Source of the DNA: Enoplolaimus lenunculus
Lineage: Eukaryota > Nematoda > Enoplea > Enoplida > Thoracostomopsidae
NCBI GenBank assembly: GCA_030248215.1
Contig: JASANG010002394.1
Span: 39,440 to 103,439 of the forward strand
Length of the DNA stretch: 64,000 nucleotides
Direction of reading: 5' to 3'
This document shows, piece by piece, positions 10,405 through 20,484 of the stretch. The notes under the pieces were generated by a model that saw nothing but the letters and a program-made list of their open reading frames with translations, did no database searches and was not told the DNA's origin. Numbering within the stretch: the first letter of the stretch is position 1; the number at the start of each line of letters is the position of its first letter. The position numbers and the translations under genes were made by a program.

Positions 10405-10899
10405 AAAACACCCATGCCCACGGTTAGAAACAAGATTCCGACCTGGGTACGGGGTTAGGTCATAACGTAAGAATCTAATGGTTTTGATTCCAAGTGTATT
10501 TGTCCCAGCAAGCATTTAGTTTGCTACCAGAAATAAATTGACTAAAGTCATTATGGAGGCCATGGGACCGTTGGCCGATTCTGGTTACCCCTCTGTGACC
10601 TTATTCTGTCGTAACTGATTGTAACTCTGCAAACAGTTTGCAATATTTTTGCAATTTTAAATTACGTAATATAATGAGGATCATTACAATTTGATTGAGA
10701 AAAACAGCAAATGAAAACATTACAAGTTGTATAAAATTCAATTATTGGTGTTTAATTGACCAATCAAAATATGATTTATGTTCGGGGTTTTTTCGCAAAT
10801 AAAACGAGTCAACAAATCAAAATTAATTTATTAATAAACTCCAAAAACGCATGCGGTTCAAGAAATTTCCCATATGAGTAGGTCGTATGATGTATAATA

Positions 10900-11620
10900 T
10901 TGAAAAAAGCGAGCGAAGCGAACGAGAAACCAAACGCAATTTTAGTACTAAATTTTTTTCACAATACCTTTCTTTTGACACCAGTTCTGGACGGGCGTAT
11001 GCCTGAGTGCCTCACCTTAGATCCGCCAATACTGAAAAATATACGAGTTAAATGCTTTCGACACCATTTACAATCAACCACATCCAACCAACAGGTATCT
11101 CGGATGCACGAAATATCACAACAATTCGTCGACCGACAACTTGCAATCCGAAATATTGTCAACTCGACAATTTTGCCTCCAAATATTATGCTTCGACTTA
11201 GGTTTAAGATTATGGTTGTGTTGAGGACACTGTTTGCCGAAACGTTTTCGGGCAAAGAATTATCGTAGTTCCCTACAATAATTGCTACACAATAATTTTA
11301 GCCTCTATCACAACTATTCGTCGACCAACAACTTTGTAAGTATGTATGTATGTATGTATGCAATTTTTCATTTCAACCTAACACCCGTCGGCTACAACGC
11401 CGAGTCTTTGAGCCCATCTATTTTACGGCGTAGAATGATTAATGATTATATTGTGATTAATTACACTGTATATAAAAACTTTGTATAAGACGAGAAATAC
11501 CTCGTATTCAATGCCAGAGCAGACAGGGGTCGACGCTGATTCCAAACTTGCGAGCGAAGCGATCGAGAAGCCAGACACATTTTAAAACTTTGACGGATTT
11601 TGTTTGAACCGGTTAGGGTG
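10900..11620. other. Intron 4 segment with family I fragments and a GTAT microsatellite
   Basis: Family I blocks GCGAGCGAAGCGAACGAG (10910) and GCGAGCGAAGCGATCGAG (11551) occur, and a short (GTAT)n lies at 11339-11361. The open frame across 10900-11268 covers this repeat and shows no protein family. Confidence 0.4.
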
Positions 11621-11897
11621 AGGGCCGCTTTAGGAGTGGGACCCCCAAATCCACAGTCGTTGGGGGTGGAGAGAGAGAGAAAGGAATGCGGTTTATATGC
11701 TACTTTCGGACTCAGGTTTAGAGAAGATTTTATTTCGGAAGGGTATAACCTGGTGCAATGTTTGTGGCGAATGTAGACAGCAAGATTATTTAGCTCTAGA
11801 ACCTAGCTGGTTGTTCGAAAACCATAAGCCACAGCGTAGATTGACAAGAACCTAGTGAGATAAGATGAGGCGATTAGAAGGGTTTGGACTACAGCTA

Positions 11898-12121
11898 GCG
11901 CCTATATTCTCAAAAATGTGTATAGCAACTATCATCAGTTAGTAATAGGTTTTTATACTCGCTAACTATTGCAGTTATTGAACTCAAATGCGTACACTAG
12001 TAGAGCAAATCATATGCGAAAATGTACTGAATTTTGAGCCTCAGCATTCACTGGTTCGAAAGTTACAGGACCTATCACCAACTGGCAATAGATAGCACTA
12101 CACACTTTTGAGAATACGGGC
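11898..12121. mobile_element. Family C MITE
   Basis: Ends GCCTATATTCTCAAAAATGT and CACACTTTTGAGAATACGGG, with inner blocks CAGTTAGTAATAGG and TTCACTGGTTCGAAAGTTAC. Confidence 0.85.
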
Positions 12122-12292
12122 AGAGATATGAAGGTTGACATTCAAATTTAATTTTAAGATTACATATTTCAACGCTGACCTTGAAAAATTTACTGTATAT
12201 GACTTGGAAATCTAGACTTTAACCAGAACAAATAAAGCTAAACCAGAAACCTCTAAATTGCTGGTTCAACTTCATGCCATAACCTTAGCTAT

Positions 12293-12477
12293 CACTGTAA
12301 ATTTCAATGTGTTGATTAATCAATTCAGCTTGCGAGTTGGTTATTTCTGAATTAATATCAGTAAACATTAACTCACTCTGAGTTGAGTTTATTCTCACTC
12401 TGAGTTGAGTTGACGCTGGCTGAGTTGATTAATTAACTCAGAATGAAGTTAAAATCAACTCACTGAAATTTACATTG
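12293..12477. mobile_element. Family D palindromic MITE
   Basis: Ends CACTGTAAATTTCAATG and CACTGAAATTTACATTG are inverted repeats. The interior is built of ACTCA/TGAGT palindromes (ACTCACTCTGAGTTGAG). The right side has TA after the end, as for TA-targeting elements. Confidence 0.85.
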
Positions 12478-12904
12478 TAAGTGAAAAAATTTATTCAACA
12501 CAACGCTCGATCTTAGTTTTGCAAACGCGTATCAAAATTAGGACTTATTATTGCACATTTCCAGCCTGTATATGGGTGAAAATCATACCCTAAGAAATGT
12601 AGCCTCACAAAGTTATAAATGCGAAGACAATTACAGTCAAACCTAAGCCAGCAAAATCATTGGAACGCACGACCAAAAATGTCACAGAAACGTCACATAT
12701 TTTGACAGTTCATACGTACATACCATATATATATGTATGTATATGACAGTGTATCTGGTCAATGTCTTTAATACACAAAACAATTGGGGGTTCGTCAAAT
12801 AACAATCGATGTTACCCCCTCAAAACTGAAATAAAACCTTTACAGCACACAACTTTTAAGCTTGGCTTCGGTGTCGGAAATTTCGAATACCTAGTGAGTC
12901 AATT

Positions 12905-13050
12905 CGAGGGTGGCACTATAGTTGCTGTACGGTGCCGGTTAGCGCCGCAATTACGGGAGGCTTCCGACACCATATATATCGCAGTTCGCATATGAGGCCG
13001 CATGGTGACGGACAACGCCGTACGACGATGCACAGACAGCGCCTGCCTAT
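12905..13050. repeat. GC-rich block similar to 6283-6452
   Basis: GGGTGGCACTATAG, CGGTGCCGGTTAGCGCCGC and GCCGTACGACGATG stand out against AT-rich intron. Function unknown. Confidence 0.3.
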
Positions 13051-13313
13051 AGAGAATACAATAGTTGAAACGTTACCACCCTAAAATTGTGTTTTAGATT
13101 CGAGTATGCAACTGGCTATACTACGACAGCAATATCGTCACTAAAAAGCAAATCTGACGTCATTTTGTCAAACTTTCTGACGTAATATAGTACAGGTCCA
13201 CGTCATAAACTTGAAATAATCGAATTCTTCCTTGGCAATTGCCCAAACTATCTGTATTCATTCCGTTCAGGTGATTATAACTTTGTTACAGATAAATCTA
13301 TCCAACTATAATC

Positions 13314-13375
13314 AGGCCCGTAGCCAGACGGGGAGGGCTTAGCCATTTTGGTAAAATTGTTAGCCCCCATTAGAA
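13314..13375. mobile_element. Family F end fragment
   Basis: CAGGCCCGTAGCCAGACGGG is the family F terminal sequence; the other end was not found. Confidence 0.45.
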
Positions 13376-13449
13376 AAGTTTCAAACTTCGTTGTAAATTA
13401 TCACAATCCCTTGCCTATGTTCCACGTAAAAAAATTTGCAACTCCCTAG

Positions 13450-13996
13450 CAAGGTGAGTCACGGGTTAGGCTATGCTGGTTTGTGACCATCCTTAGTTGG
13501 TTAGGTGAGCCAACTACGGGTTACCCTAGACTGCTTTGTGACCATCCTTACTTGGTTAGGTGAGCCAACTACGGGTTACCCTAGACTGCTTTGTGACCAT
13601 CCTTAGTTGGTTAGGTGAGCCAATTACGGGTTACCCTAGACTGCTTTGTGAACATCCTTACTTGGTTAGGTGAGCCAGCTACGGGTTACCCTATACTGCT
13701 TTGTGACCATCCTTACTTGGTTAGGTGAGCCAACTATGGGTTACCCTATACTGCTTTGTGACCATCCTTACTTGGTTAGGTGAGCCAACTACGGGTTACC
13801 CTAGACTGCTTTGTGACCATCCTTACTTGGTTAGGTGAGCCAACTACGGGTTACCCTAGACTGCTTTGTGACCATCCTTACTTGGTTAGGTGAGCCAACT
13901 ATGGGTTACCCTATACTGCTTTGTGACCATCCTTACTTGGTTAGGTGAGCCAACTACGGGTTACCCTAGACTGCTTTGTGACCATCCTTACTTGGT
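13450..13996. repeat. 55-bp minisatellite, about ten units
   Basis: CCTTACTTGG or CCTTAGTTGG recurs at 13491, 13546, 13601, 13656, 13711, 13766, 13821, 13876, 13931 and 13986, exactly 55 bp apart. Units read TTAGGTGAGCCAACTACGGG then TTACCCTAGACTGCTTTGTG then ACCAT. The first unit is diverged and inner units are nearly identical. There are no spacers, so this is not a CRISPR array. Confidence 0.97.
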
Positions 13997-14319
13997 AAAA
14001 GTACGCCTTGAGCTTTAAGCAAACTGGTGCTCCAGTGTCTCTCTGTGTGTGCCCGCGCCGCTGCTATAAAACATGTAATCTGATCTAAAAGACATTAATG
14101 CAATTAAGATTTGCTCAAAGTACTTTTAAAATATGCACTTAGAGCCGTTTAGTAGGAAAATATAGGATATTTAGACAGCAAAGCTGTGCATCTTTTAAGC
14201 TGTTTGCTGTCTGTAAACATTAAGGATTAGCACACCCACGACGTCGAGAGCCCGACCGGATTGAGTCGCGTTACGGCAGACGTCGAGAGCCTGCCGGGAT
14301 AGACTCACGGTGTGGCAAC

Positions 14320-15225
14320 GGCAGCAATGAGCAATCATTCGATTGGCGGAATTAGGCAGCGAAAACAACAGTCCATTTGAAGATCAGGGTCGGAACGTTT
14401 TTCTGCGTGACTGCAATAGAGTAAGCTTAAGTTTTGGACTATTTCTTGCTTAGGCTTAGGTATAAGCTCATTTGTACACTTAGAGTTAAGAATGCAACGG
14501 CAGCAGTGAGCAATCATTTGTTTGGTAGAATTAGGCAGCGAAAGCAACAGCCCATTTGAAGATCAGGGTCGGAACGTTTTTCTGCGTGACTGCAATAGAG
14601 TAAGCTTAAGTTTTGGACTATTTCTTGCTTAGGCTTAGGTATAAGCTCATTTTTACACTTAGAGTTAAGAATGCAACGGCAGCAGTGAGCAATCATTTGT
14701 TTGGTAGAATTAGGCAGCGAAAGCAACAGCCCATTTGAAGATCAGGGTCGGAACGTTTTTCTGCGTGACTGCAATAGAGTAAGCTTAAGTTTTGGACTAT
14801 TTCTTGCTTAGGCTTAGGTATAAGCTCATTTTTACACTTAGAGTTAAGAATGCAACGGCAGCAGTGAGCAATCATTTGTTTGGTAGAATTAGGCAGCGAA
14901 AGCAACAGCCCATTTGAAGATCAGGGTCGGAACGTTTTTCTGCGTGACTGCAATAGAGTAAGCTTAAGTTTTGGACTATTTCTTGCTTAGGCTTAGGTAT
15001 AAGCTCATTTTTACACTTAGAGTTAAGAATGCAACGGCAGCAATGAACAATCATTTGATTGGCGGAATTAGGCAGCGGAAACAACAGCCCATTTGAAGAT
15101 CAGGGTCGGAACGTTTTTCTGCGTGACTGCAATAGAGTAAGCTTAAGTTTTGGACTGTTTCTTGCTTAGGTTTAGGTATAAGCTCAATTTTACGCTTAGA
15201 GTTAAAAATACGCTTTTGTACCTAC
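14320..15225. repeat. 179-bp tandem array built from a family A MITE half
   Basis: About five units with a 179-bp period. Each unit holds the family A right half (CAGGGTCGGAACGTTTTTCT, CTGCAATAGAGTAAGCTT, TTGCTTAGGCTTAGGTATAA) plus non-MITE sequence (CAACGGCAGCAGTGAGCAAT, TTAGGCAGCGAAAGCAACAG). The middle units are almost identical; the outer two (starting near 14320 and 15035) carry shared variants such as GATTGGCGGAATTAGGC, which suggests expansion from the middle. Confidence 0.95.
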
Positions 15226-15634
15226 TACTATTACGGTCCTGTGTTTATAAATTGGCCAAAAATTGGCTAAAAATTTGGTTCTTCAGATTGCATTGGCAAA
15301 GCCTTAACAATGGTTCAATATACCAGTTTGCCTTTCGCTGATAATATTGAAATTGAATATTAAATAAATGCCTTTTCAAATGAATATTTTCAAAAAAGTT
15401 ACAACTCAGCCTGCAAATGCACTTTTCTATATCGGTTACCGGCATTCTTGTTCCCTTCAAGATGCATCCATATTCAACGTAAAAACACTTCCCTTTTGCG
15501 CACCGCCGGCAGCGGCACTAATCCAATAAACAATATCCAAAACGAGGCATAGTGCTCGACTCTACCCATTTACCCGCGGGCAGCAAACGACGTTGGTTAC
15601 CAATTGCCCACCCGCGTCTCATATATACCATATG

Positions 15635-15636
<2 letters not shown>

Positions 15637-15695
<59 letters not shown>

Positions 15696-15855
15696 TATAT
15701 GTATATATCAATATATATACATAATATATAATATTTATATGTATATATCAATATATATACATAATATATATCTATATATATATATATTTATATATATATC
15801 AATATATATACATAATATATATCTATATATATATTTATATATATATCAATATATA
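15637..15855. repeat. TA microsatellite with higher-order ATATCAATATATATAC units
   Basis: A pure (TA)n stretch passes into a repeated pattern ATATCAATATATATACATAA of roughly 40-60 bp period. Confidence 0.9.
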
Positions 15856-16141
15856 AGCATATGATCTCAAATTTCATTCTTGATTTTGAACACCGTTGAT
15901 CTAAAGACAATGCAGTGTCAACAGAAAATTTGCAAGAGACGAACAACAAAAACCGTATGGCTTTCGTCAGGCTACGAGATACGCGTCATTTATGTTTTGA
16001 TACGCTGAACGGTGCTTTAAGCATGCCGCTTTTAATTGACGCCTGTTTTTTGTTCACATCATTTCCGGTATGAACGGAGAAGTGAAAATCAAACGACCAT
16101 GAGTTATATAAACACCATCCAATAAATATTGAGTCGTTTGC

Positions 16142-16412
16142 AGTGGTGGATCAGATCCAACAGCGGTGCTATGCACGGTGGCGGATCCAGGATCTCAATT
16201 TCACAGGTAATAATCTTACTTTTGACCCATACACAAACTACGAACTATTGTCACAAAATTGCTATAGAATTTTTGTCGAGATGCTGTTGGGGGGCCAGGG
16301 CCGGGGTGGCCCCCCATGGATCCGCCATTGGCTATAAAGACGTCACTTTCGTGATGCTGTTGCGCGGGGGGGGCACGGCCGGGGTGGCCCCCCCATGGAT
16401 CCGCCATTGGCT
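16142..16412. mobile_element. Family G element with duplicated right end
   Basis: The left end GGCGGATCCAGGATCTCAAT and right end CCCCATGGATCCGCCATTGG are inverted repeats. The roughly 60-bp right end (GATGCTGTTG ... GGATCCGCCATTGGCTAT) occurs twice in tandem (about 16280-16335 and 16352-16412). Confidence 0.75.
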
Positions 16413-16780
16413 ATGCAGACATCGCTTTCGTCCGCGTCAACAGGGTTCGAAGCCAAAATTTTGTGTAAAAAATTTAGTATTAAAATAGCTGATTTGCATT
16501 AGACTGGAAAATTTTCGTGTATTGGAATGATATTTGCAGAGAGTCGCACCGTTTGCCTCGGGAACCCCTGTAGTCACAGGTGTTTGCTAATAGAGATCGG
16601 GTAATCCTTTGGAAATAGCTGTGGAACTTAGGAAAAGACATTTTTACAAGCTTTAAACCTTTCTCGATTGTAGGTTAATAACATTTAAATGATACCTGTG
16701 GAAATTGAAATCACTGTTAAATACGGCCATGGTCTTAGTCGCAGCCGTATTTATTAGAAACCAAAGCAAAAAACTCAAAT

Positions 16781-17147
16781 CAAAACATTGGCGCACCCAA
16801 GGGTGTCCATTCAGGCCTTTGTCCAACCGACTGGGATCAAAGCCGAAACTCTGAACACAGGTTTAGTATTAAAATTGCGTTTGTCTTCTCGCTCGCTTCG
16901 TTTGCGAACTTTTTAACAATAATATATAGCGTACGTTCCCGTTAGAAATTTTGGCCCATGTTACTTTAAGGGCGTAAAGGTTTCTGGTGGGTCTATAAAA
17001 GAGTTGGTGTACATTCTAGATTACAATTTTTTTGGTTAGGCTTAGGCTTAGGAACATATATTTGCAACGCTTAGGCTTAGGCATACGCTTAATCTACTGT
17101 TATGCCCCTAAAAGTAACATTGGCCGAAACTTCTGTATCCGCCATTG
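16781..17147. mobile_element. Family I element interrupted by a family B MITE
   Basis: Family I blocks (GGGATCAAAGCCGAAACTC, ATTAAAATTGCG, TCTCGCTCGCTTCG, GTTAGAAATTT) run to 16952. After the MITE at 16953-17125 the family resumes with TTCTGTATCCGCCATTG. Removing the MITE restores the family consensus end GAAATTTCTGGATCCGCC-type. Confidence 0.75.
16953..17125. mobile_element. Family B MITE nested in a family I element
   Basis: Ends GGCCCATGTTACTTTAAGGG and CCTAAAAGTAACATTGGCC. Flanks GAAATTTT (16945-16952) and GAAACTTC (17126-17133) fit a duplicated GAAATTTC with one change on each side. Interior has two TTAGGC blocks separated by TTGCAACG. Confidence 0.92.
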
Positions 17148-17872
17148 ATTGAAATCAAATCGCTAAATATTGCACAGCTCTGTTACTTAATATTTAACAA
17201 CCGTGATCTCCCAAGAGACTGATATTGACAAGAGCACGTGGCGTTTAAACGGAAAACCACTCTGAGACACAACTCTGCTGCGCTATTAATCGAATTTAAA
17301 ATCATCAATACGACGCCGGTATTCAAGTATCAGTTTACACGAAACAACAAAAGCTTAAAGCTTAAAATAGGTAACTCTGGCGGTAAGTAGAGCGGTTTGC
17401 GTGTAATTGATTGATAGGATGGCCGTTTTTACCTACTGAGATATCATGAAGGGGGGTGGGGTGGAATTTTCGTGTGAGTTCGTACCAGGGAAGGCGGGTT
17501 TAAAAAGCCGTGGCTCACCACCTTTTGGTTCGAATATAGAAATTTTTTATAAGCCAGCTGATGAATATATATGTATATATATGTATATATATATATCTAT
17601 ATATATTAATACTAATCGTTCATCAAGTGTTTTGGTTGCTAATGAGCAAAAATTGACTTTCAAGATTTAGCGTTTTGGTGCTAAGTCTTAAAACGACCGA
17701 ACAATGAACCAAAGCCATTAATATTTATTTTCCATGGCCTACGGAATAAGAGTCCGATCGAGGGACACCGGTTGTCGAACCTGCAACGTTTGACCAGCCA
17801 GATATGCAGTGTAGGGTTAATTATAGCACTCCGCAACAATCGATAGAAAGTTTTTTAGCCTTAAAATAAAAG

Positions 17873-18068
17873 GACCATGTATAGAACAGGGCAGGAACAG
17901 TAGTATAAGCATATTCCTAAGCCTAAACCTAAGCTTAAGCCTTAGCGTAAGGATGATCCTATTGCTAAGCCTAACCCTAAAGCCTAAGCACAAACGTTAG
18001 TCTAAAGTTTAAACTGACTCTATTACAGCACTGCCGAAAAACGATCCGGCCCTGTTCTATACATGGGC
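17873..18068. mobile_element. Family A MITE 68 bp from Meis exon 4
   Basis: Ends GACCATGTATAGAACAGGGC and CCTGTTCTATACATGGGC. Interior hexamers CCTAAG and the block TTAGTCTAAAGTTTAAAC. It is in intron 4 just past the exon 4 donor. Confidence 0.9.
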
Positions 18069-18135
18069 GAAATATATCGAATGTCTTCAACTGAAAACCT
18101 TTGGAAACTCAAACGAATTCGCCATTGCGACTTAC

Positions 18136-18328
18136 TTGTTTAGTAATATCGATAATATCATCGTTAAAGCTTTGTGATGAGCAAACATCAATTGAACCGG
18201 AGCCGCCAAGACTGTACCCTGAACTCGAAGCAGACGATGAGAGGCCGCCTAAGGTCCCGTCGCGAGGTGTTGACGTTGCCAGTTCACATTTTTCGAACAG
18301 CAATGCGAGCAACGGAAACAATGGGTGA
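18136..18328 (-). CDS. meis: Meis exon 4: first conserved block of the PBC-binding domain
   Basis: The exon is 193 bp. It completes a split Ser codon from the previous exon and then reads [24 protein letters not shown], a Gly/Ser-rich insert of about 23 residues, and [18 protein letters not shown]. This is the first half of the MEIS/PKNOX N-terminal domain (MEIS-A), matching vertebrate and fly proteins almost residue for residue outside the insert. The acceptor CAG is at 18329-18331 behind a T-rich tract and the donor GTAAGT is at 18130-18135. The insert is more Ser/Gly-rich than the EPGVAGG of Meis1. A family C MITE begins only 19 bp upstream of the acceptor. Confidence 0.96.
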
Positions 18329-18346
18329 CTGAAACAGACCAAAATG

Positions 18347-18569
18347 TGGGTCGGTATATTCAAATGTGTGTAACACCTATCACCAGTTGTTGATATGTCT
18401 TCTAACTTTTGAATCAGCGAATGCTGACGGTCAAACTTTTGCATATTTTTCGCATATGACTTGCTCTACTTCTGCACCAATTTTGAGTTCACTCACTGCA
18501 ACAGCTAGTGTGTTTGAAAACCTATTACTAACCGATAATTAGTTGCTATACACATTTGAGAATATGGAC
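18347..18569. mobile_element. Family C MITE abutting the exon 4 acceptor
   Basis: Ends GTGGGTCGGTATATTCAAAT and CACATTTGAGAATATGGAC; inner blocks ACCTATCACCAGTTG and TTTTTCGCATATGACTTGC. It starts 19 bp upstream of exon 4, so the branch point must lie inside the element. Confidence 0.85.
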
Positions 18570-18690
18570 TCATTTTAATTTAACACCTTGTTAAGAAGAT
18601 TATAACAAGTAAAAATATTGAAATTAATTCACTTGATTTAGTTGAGCGGACACAAGACGAGGTATCGAGAAGATAAAAATATTCTTCAAC

Positions 18691-18826
18691 TTCAAAATCC
18701 GATTTTGTGTCAGCAACCATCCACTGTTTCATCTGCTCGCATTGTTGGTCGAGCAATCATCGATTTCTCGATCAACAATGCGAGCAGTTGAAACAGTTGC
18801 AGACTCAAAGATCGGATTGAAATTTA
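18691..18826. repeat. Long hairpin in Meis intron 3
   Basis: Core arms 18723-18753 and 18767-18797 are 31 bp each with only two mismatches around a 13-nt loop. Weaker pairing continues outwards (CCGATTTTGTGTCAGCAA against the complement of TTGCAGACTCAAAGATCGG). No flanking target duplication was noticed. It could be a foldback element or a precursor-like RNA hairpin; nothing shows expression. Confidence 0.85.
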
Positions 18827-19319
18827 CCTTTTTTGTCAAATTATTTCAAATCAAATACGTTCAAAGTGTAATTCGATTTCGAGTTATATTCAAGTTGAAG
18901 TGTACACCAAAGAGTACATACAAGCTTAAAATCTCAAAAATATTCAGTAAATATTTCAATCAACCGATGCGTTTTCAATCTCAACCCCGGTTGAAATTTT
19001 TGTTCGACTGTTTTTGGAATATTTTTATTTGATAACCGCAGAAACCATCTTGGAAATTTTCACTGAACATTACCCCTCATTTCTAAGCTTTTAGTTTAGA
19101 CCCTGACTTTAATCAGCTTCGAGCATTTAGAATTGAAATCAAATTCAGTTGCGGTCCGAGGAATTTCAACTGATAGTGGCCGACACCTTAACAAGCGACT
19201 AAAATTTTAGTTCTTCAGTAATGTTGTTCGCAATTCGTTCGCGATAGTAATAAATACAGATTAGAAAACGGCGATCTAAGGCCGTTTTACCTACGCCACT
19301 GATTCAAAGCCAAACGTAC

Positions 19320-19638
19320 CTATAAATCGATTGTACGTCAGGTTTGAAAGCACTCGGATGGGACGAATTAGTCGCACTTGAACGAGGAATCAGTGGCTCT
19401 GACCCACCGTTTGGATACAAACCATGGGGACCTACGCTGCTGCCGATCTGTGTTAGCTGATCTCCATATCCTACTGGCGTCCCGGAAATCACATCGCCAG
19501 CTAAATTTGTTGTTGTTCCCGATGTGGATACATAGCTAGTAGCAGCGGTTAATTGCAATGGAGCTGACGATAACGTGGTTGACGAATATATTGCGTTATC
19601 GTTGACGCTAAGACATGATTCGTCTGAGTATGAGTTAC
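19320..19638 (-). CDS. meis: Meis exon 3: variable N-terminal region ending DVQSIYS
   Basis: The exon is 319 bp. It finishes a Gly codon begun in the previous exon, and its acceptor is AG at 19639-19640 behind an AT-rich tract. It ends with ...PSAFKPDVQSIY plus two bases of a Ser codon at a GTACGT donor (19314-19319). After splicing the sequence reads [14 protein letters not shown], aligning with DKDAIYG-HPLFPLL of Meis1. This confirms the join. The rest is Ser/Thr/Gly-rich with no recognised motif (for example NSYSDESCLSVNDNAIYSS). In vertebrates this region is part of a single exon with the YDD start, so one intron appears to be extra here. Confidence 0.88.
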
Positions 19639-20081
19639 CTTTAAATAAATAAATATATGTCGTGTCCCAAACAGCTATTTGTTCTAATTGACAACTGCGC
19701 CCTTCCAAGTATTATTTGTTGTTCAACGCAGCCCAAACAACTGGTACCGGATAAAACTTTAAACCCCAATAAAATACGGCCTCAAAAACTGGCTTTGTTT
19801 TTGCATTGTGTGAAATTCGGTTCACTGGTTTTTGTGCCAGATCCGATTACAATATTTTGATTTTGATCCCTGTTAAATGGCCATGATGCAAGCTTCCCTT
19901 GGACCAGCCAGTGTTTCAGTAGGCTTTGCACCTTTTGCCCCCCCCCCCTGGTTAACACTTTCGTGTCCGCTACGAAACGAAACTTTGGAAAAAGTATTCC
20001 AAGCCAAAGGTCATTGGTCAGACTTAACACCACTAATATTCCTTAATAGAATACTGGCCGTACAACAGTACTTAACTTTAC

Positions 20082-20325
20082 CTGGCACTGTGTTTGCGTC
20101 TCCATCGTGTGACACCACCACAGACGTGGCATGACAACCTGTTGGGACCCCAGACGATGGCTGGCATTGAGGCGCTGCTGTTTGATTTTCATCAGTTATT
20201 ATGGGACCTGGTGTCGTATGGCACGAACCGTTGCGATCGTTGCTTGCTGCAGCAGCTGATCCTGTATTGCTGTGTACACTGTTATGAATGCTGGTCGAGT
20301 TGTTATTACCATTGCAATCGTCATA
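20082..20325 (-). CDS. meis: Meis exon 2: YDD-starting N-terminal exon
   Basis: The exon is 244 bp. It opens in phase 0 directly after acceptor TTTTTCAG (20326-20333) and ends in phase 1 at donor GTAAAG (20076-20081). It starts YDDCNGNNNSTSIHNS. Vertebrate Meis1 and fly Hth also have YDD right after a tiny first coding exon (MAQR in Meis1), so the first exon should supply only a few residues. The rest is Asn/Ser/Thr-rich, contains an Ala run (AAAA) and ends SHDGDANTVPG. There is no in-frame start between the acceptor and YDD. A hybrid A/B MITE begins 20 bp upstream of the exon. Confidence 0.85.
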
Positions 20326-20345
20326 CTGAAAAATATAAAAATCAT

Positions 20346-20484
20346 GGACCTTGAGGGACGAACCACATTTTCACAGGACTATAATAGAGCAAGCTTAAGC
20401 TTTAGATTAATTTTTAGGCGTTAAGTTTTAGGCTTAGGAATACGCTTATACTACTGTTTACGCCACTCAAAGTAACACTGGCCA
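20346..20484. mobile_element. Hybrid A/B MITE abutting the exon 2 acceptor
   Basis: The left half has family A blocks (GGACTATAATAGAGCAAGC, TTAAGCTTTAGAT) and the right end is family B (CACTCAAAGTAACACTGGCC). Its left edge is 20 bp upstream of exon 2 (in gene orientation). Confidence 0.7.

Larger units (their letters stand above)
1453..20325 (-). other. meis: Meis/homothorax-class TALE homeobox gene, 5' portion
   Basis: This is the span of the seven well-supported coding exons, read on the minus strand: 20325-20082, 19638-19320, 18328-18136, 7015-6965, 5045-4995, 2648-2070 and 1807-1453. Every junction has AG/GT borders, and phases agree across all six introns (443, 991, 11120, 1919, 2346 and 262 bp). 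The joined exons code for about 597 residues before the last visible donor, longer than the whole of vertebrate Meis1 (about 390 residues, from memory). The extra length is Ser/Gly/Gln-rich linker. Meis proteins are nuclear transcription cofactors that bind PBC proteins (Pbx/Extradenticle) through the N-terminal domain seen here and DNA through a homeodomain. No homeodomain exon is visible in 1-1452, so the 3' part of the gene lies beyond the left edge. Family assignment is very firm; the choice between Meis1, 2, 3 or hth as ortholog is not possible here. Confidence 0.95.

Noticed and set aside
13450-13996. CRISPR-like array
   Set aside because: Direct tandem units without spacers in an animal intron.
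14335-15084. Four repeated 70-codon frames on the minus strand
   Set aside because: They recur only because the 179-bp unit is tandemly repeated; the frame is also read through MITE sequence.
15604-15864. Tyr/Ile-repeat frame
   Set aside because: Translation of the TA microsatellite.
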